Assembly: GCA_013397935.1 (NCBI GenBank)
Contig: VZRN01000216.1
Location: 1,395,955-1,459,954 of the forward strand
Reading direction: 5' to 3'
DNA from: Dasyornis broadbenti
Lineage: Eukaryota; Chordata; Aves; Passeriformes; Dasyornithidae
DNA: 64,000 bases
The notes under the pieces: generated by a model
What the model was told of the DNA's origin: nothing
What the model saw: only the letters and a program-made list of their open reading frames with translations
Database searches by the model: none
Made by a program: the position numbers and the translations under genes
Shown here: piece after piece, positions 61,201 to 64,000 of the stretch
How the letters are laid out: every line of letters begins with the position of its first letter
How positions within the stretch are numbered: the first letter of the stretch is position 1

Positions 61201-63258
61201 GGCTCAGATGATACCCACACTCCCAGAGATGGGAGTTCTGGAAACCTGGCTTTGATGTCAGGACAAACACAGCCCTGCTGCCACCCCAGCCCCCTAACTG
61301 CCGCCCAGAAGAATCCAGCAGTACAGCATGGATTTGCACCTCCTCCTAACTGGATCAGCCAAGCTCCTGCTGGAAGCACAGGAGGGCTGCTCAGGGCAGG
61401 CTGATGTCCTGTCAGAACAGCAACGTGGGACTCTGCCCTTGGATGATCAAATTCAGTCAACATCTACAGCCATGCTCTGGCAAGATGGCAAGATTTCAGC
61501 TGTTGCCCATTGCTCTGTCTCTCTTTGCAATATCGTGCTGGTTTCAGCTGGGGTAGGGTTAACTTCCTTCACAGTGTGTTTTGGATTTGTGCTGAACACA
61601 GGGTTGATGATACAGAGGTGTTTTCGTTATTGCTGAGCAGGGCTTACACAGCGCCAAGGCCTTTTTTTGCTTCCCTACTGCCATTCTGCTGAAGAAACTG
61701 CGGAGAGATTGTGAGGAGATACAGCCAGGACAGGTGACCCCAAGTGACCACAGGGATGTTCCAGACCATGGGACGTCATGCTCAGTGTATAGCACATTTG
61801 GAGTGATGCCGTTTATCTTCCCAAGTCACCATTACACGTGATGAGGCCCTGCTCTCCCGGAGGTACTGAACACCTGCCTGCCCGTGGGCAGCAGTGATTT
61901 AATTCCTGGTTTTACTTTCCTTGTGTGCATGGCTTTTGCTTTCCCCATGAAACTCTCTTTACCTCAACCCACCAGTTTTCTACCTTTTGCCCTTTCGATT
62001 CTCTCCCCGCTCCCTCTGTTGGGGGAGTGAGCGAGCGGCTGCGTGGGGCTTGGGGTGAAACCGCCACAAGTGTGAGCCAGAGGACCGAAACTGCCCAGTG
62101 CCCCTCCAGCAGCACCCCGGGCTGTACCGTGTGGTTGTCTGGCAGCGTTTCCGAGGCCCACATGGGTCGGTTCAGGCTGGGTTTGCCCACATAAACATCC
62201 CCCGTCTCCGAGTAGGAGGACAAGAGCTTCAGCAGGGCCCGAGGGTTCAGGTAGTTGTCATCATCCAAGTGGCAAAACCAGCTGGGGCAGAGAGGAAGAC
62301 ACAGGAAGTTTGCAGTAAGGAGGGTGCCTCGTGCTCTCAGGGCACCCCAGGGCAGCCCTGCCTCACCTCAGGCCGCTGGCCAGGAAGGCGTCGAACTCGG
62401 CAGCCATCTTGCAGGACAGGGCCAGGTGGCTGTGCTCGGCCGAGCAGTTGGTGAAGATCACACGGCCACCTGCCACAGGAGGGAGAGCTCAGGGCCAGCC
62501 CGCTCTGCACGGTCACAGGGAGGACAGCAGGGCGGGAGGGAAGGGGTTTGTCCACAGACAGGCTCCTCATGACCCCACAAAACCATCCAGGCCCAGGGTG
62601 ATGTGGGTTCCACTCATCCCCATGCCACCGAAACTACAGGAAAAACAAAAGCCCTCCAACAACATTTTTAATGTTAGAGAGTCAAGGCATTACTTTATTT
62701 TCTGGCCAGGATGTTGTTCTGACCAAGATGTGCCACAGAAATCACCTCATCCACACACAGCCCGGGTGTGCAGAGAGAATCATTCCATGAAAAACACGTC
62801 TTTACAAGAACCTGGCTAAAGTTATATAAAACATTTTTAAGCTGGTATGTTTTCCAACACCCCGACCAGGAGATGCAATCTGGACACAACCAAGCAACTT
62901 GGCCAAGACTAGGACACCTTCCATGCACACCTCCAGCCTGCACACTGCCACTTGAGGGGCTCTGTCACGTGCTGCTTCCACCCATGGGTGCCTTAAGGCA
63001 GACAGCACCCTGCCTCAGCTGGCTGCATGCCCTGGGGCCAGCTAACCACCCCAAATCATCCCCACCACGGCTCGGGGCCCTCCCACGGGACACGACAAGG
63101 GGTGTATTTCACCAGGCAGCGCTGCTGTGGGAGAGCCAGCCCTCACACCCCCGCCTCAAGGGCAGGTGAAGTTGGGGTGGAAAGGCGGTGTCGCAGCACA
63201 GGTCATTACCCATTCTCCTTTCCAAGGCATCATCTTCTTCATCAGTGAAGATGTAGGT
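58212..63258 (-). CDS. MFNG: Manic fringe, O-fucosylpeptide 3-beta-N-acetylglucosaminyltransferase (exons 2-8, 5' partial)
   Basis: Fringe proteins are Golgi type II enzymes that add GlcNAc from UDP-GlcNAc in beta-1,3 linkage to O-fucose on Notch EGF repeats, which changes ligand choice. Seven minus-strand exons (63210-63258, 62367-62469, 62128-62281, 61080-61165, 59629-59794, 59057-59142, 58212-58278) all have AG/GT borders and compatible phases. Joined, they give 711 bp: 236 residues and a stop. Visible family marks are the metal-binding DDD in [10 protein letters not shown], the [11 protein letters not shown] block, the acidic LPDDCT motif, FHSHLENLQ and the C-terminal LYPDTSWC, with the cysteines in place. 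NCS and NHT are possible N-glycosylation sites. MFNG is preferred over LFNG and RFNG because of [24 protein letters not shown] and the short tail. Human MFNG is about 321 residues, so roughly 85 N-terminal residues, including the membrane anchor, lie past the right edge. No frameshift or internal stop is seen. Confidence 0.93.
59057..59142 (-). CDS. MFNG: MFNG coding exon 7 (86 bp)
   Basis: The acceptor is CTGTGTAG and the donor is TCAAG|GTACGG. The exon encodes [19 protein letters not shown] and PFSPQEDPS, closely matching the manic fringe C-terminal region. It ends with two bases of an Arg codon that exon 8 completes. Confidence 0.93.
59629..59794 (-). CDS. MFNG: MFNG coding exon 6 (166 bp), LPDDCT motif
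   Basis: The acceptor is CTCTTCCAG and the donor is CAGCAG|GTGAGG. The exon encodes [19 protein letters not shown] and [15 protein letters not shown]. The acidic pair in LPDDCT is the conserved fringe site to which the catalytic base has been assigned in mouse Mfng. GYIIECK, rather than GYIVE, favours MFNG over the other two fringes. Confidence 0.94.
60779..60801 (+). repeat. (GATA)n microsatellite in MFNG intron 5
   Basis: About four GATA/GACA units (AGATAGACAGATAGATAGAT) sit in the 1285-bp intron between MFNG exons 5 and 6. The rest of that intron shows no recognisable feature. Confidence 0.75.
61080..61165 (-). CDS. MFNG: MFNG coding exon 5 (86 bp)
   Basis: The acceptor is TTTCTCTGCAG and the donor is GCCAG|GTGAGC. 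The exon encodes [18 protein letters not shown] and KMVPWA, the highly conserved fringe glycine-rich segment. It enters in phase 0 and leaves two bases of a Ser codon that exon 6 completes. Confidence 0.93.
61534..62068 (+). mobile_element. Solo LTR of an avian endogenous retrovirus, antisense in MFNG intron 4
   Basis: The sequence from (T)GTGCTGGTTTCAGCTGGGG to the CCACA end matches, from memory, a very common avian ERV LTR. Landmarks include GTGTTTTGGATTTGTGCTGAA, GACGTCATGCTCAGT, GGAGTGATG-CGTTT, CTCAACCCACCAGTTTTCT and GGGGGAGTGAGCGAGCGGCTG. The TATA region is degenerate (GTATAGCAC) and the polyadenylation signal position reads ATGAAAC. No matching target duplication was found at the ends. 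No internal retroviral sequence flanks it, so it is a solo LTR. Confidence 0.85.
62128..62281 (-). CDS. MFNG: MFNG coding exon 4 (154 bp), DDD motif
   Basis: The exon lies between a CTCTGCCCCAG acceptor and a CACACG|GTACAG donor, and only 85 bp separate it from exon 3. It encodes [20 protein letters not shown] and [12 protein letters not shown]. The three aspartates are the divalent-metal and UDP-sugar binding motif of GT31 enzymes. The exon ends in phase 0 after NHT, a second potential N-glycosylation site. Confidence 0.94.
62367..62469 (-). CDS. MFNG: MFNG coding exon 3 (103 bp)
   Basis: The acceptor is GTGGCAG and the donor is CTGAG|GTGAGG. The exon encodes the fringe segment containing [20 protein letters not shown] and FLASGL, with two conserved cysteines and a potential N-glycosylation site (NCS). 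It ends with two bases of a codon; the next exon supplies C, making Ser where human MFNG has Arg just before WFCH. Confidence 0.9.
63210..63258 (-). CDS. MFNG: MFNG coding exon 2 (49 bp)
   Basis: The exon follows a TTTCCCCAG acceptor and ends at ATGG|GTAATG. It starts in phase 0 and encodes [16 protein letters not shown] plus the first base of a Gly codon. The FTD-EDDAL core matches the fringe segment that follows the DTW/R region. The preceding exon should encode the membrane anchor and the DVFIAVKTT-like strand; I looked for it up to base 64000 and did not find it. Confidence 0.88.
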
Positions 63259-64000
63259 CTGGGGAAACAAGGAGCAGTGGTTACTCTCAGGGATGGAGCT
63301 GGTGCTGCTCCTGGCTGCCCAATTCATTCTCCCACAGCTGGACACGGTTACAACGTGGTTACAACATGGTTACAACATGGTTACCCCACTCCATCCTCGT
63401 TGCTGTAGCTCCCAGGCAGCAGCAGAACAGAATCAAGGCTGTGCTCCCCCTTCCTGCAGGGCACCACCATCAGCACTTGTGTGGCTCCATTTCCACCCCT
63501 ATCCCACTGCCTTGTGAACAGGGGAGCTCTGACACTGAGTGAGGGGGCGAGACAGCCCTGGATTAGGTATCAGTGGTGGAAAAATTAAAGTATTGTGGTT
63601 AAATGACGCTTGGGTTAAAAGAACATCTGCTCGTGTGTGAAGCGTGCACGGCCCCCTGCCACTTTCTGCCCCCCTCCTCCTCCTCTTCCTCCACTCCCAG
63701 GCTTCTCTAATCCCCCTTGCTGCCATTATGTGGCACATCTCCCCCTCTGAGGATCAGGGCTGGTGGAGAAAAGCTTTCCTCAGGCAGAAAATGAGCTTTC
63801 ACGAAATGAAAAAGGAGTCGCGAGCCGTAAACAGTCTCCCCAGCAGCTGCCCACAGGCTGGTTAAACACAGCACCTGCAGGGCCACAGAGGGAGCAGGGC
63901 AGGCAGGCGACAGCTCCAGGAGCCTGCCGTGCTCCCCAGGGCAAGGAGACACGAGGCTCTGTCTCCCCACACCCACCCAGCGTTCGGGAGATCAATCCCT
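63259..64000 (-). other. MFNG intron 1 (partial)
   Basis: This stretch runs from the exon 2 acceptor to the window edge. Apart from the 11-bp repeat I see no exon: no fringe N-terminal motif is readable on the minus strand, and the reading frames present are short and unlike any known family. Confidence 0.6.
63346..63384 (+). repeat. 11-bp tandem repeat in MFNG intron 1
   Basis: GGTTACAACAT is repeated about 3.5 times; the first unit has CGT in place of CAT. It lies about 90 bp upstream of the exon 2 acceptor on the transcribed strand. Confidence 0.85.

Overview
The window looks like nuclear DNA of a bird, probably a songbird, although the species cannot be fixed from sequence alone. The evidence is split coding exons with GT-AG introns, decayed CR1-type LINE fragments, several avian-style endogenous retrovirus LTRs, and many CA, purine and homopolymer tracts. 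There are no bacterial-type operons, no tRNA or rRNA genes that I could recognise, and no CRISPR array.

Only one protein-coding gene is well supported. It is a minus-strand fringe glycosyltransferase at 58212-63258, best matched to manic fringe (MFNG). Seven exons can be placed base by base; they join in frame and give the last 236 residues plus the stop codon. The first coding exon, with the membrane anchor, lies beyond the right edge. One intron carries an antisense solo LTR about 60 bp from a splice donor.

The remaining 58 kb to the left holds no convincing coding exon. In human, ELFN2 lies next to MFNG on the same strand, with its 5' end facing MFNG and its coding sequence in one distal exon. 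If that order holds here, the CpG-rich block at about 36.44-36.84 kb is a candidate ELFN2 promoter, and 1-36 kb would be its 5' intron(s). This is inference from gene order. No ELFN2 coding sequence is visible.

Region by region: 1-14.5 kb is noncoding, with an endogenous retrovirus 3' end at 2.57-2.84 kb and a (AAGAG)n tract at 4.8 kb. A CR1-type reverse transcriptase fossil lies at 14.56-15.11 kb. A 49-bp minisatellite lies at 21.3-21.6 kb. A solo LTR with matching 4-bp target duplications lies at 23.35-23.89 kb, and its inverted sister copy at 50.48-51.01 kb. Two more CR1 coding fossils lie at 28.9-29.2 and 30.7-30.96 kb. A CpG island and an adjoining E-box-bearing minisatellite lie at 36.4-37.3 kb. 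A CR1 3' end lies at 38.53-38.77 kb, an AT-rich block with homeodomain-like motifs at 44.47-44.93 kb, a (GGAAA)n tract of about 77 units at 49.69-50.08 kb, and MFNG fills the right end. I found no evidence of a novel multi-gene system. The most interesting items are the LTR arrangements and the CpG-island/minisatellite block.
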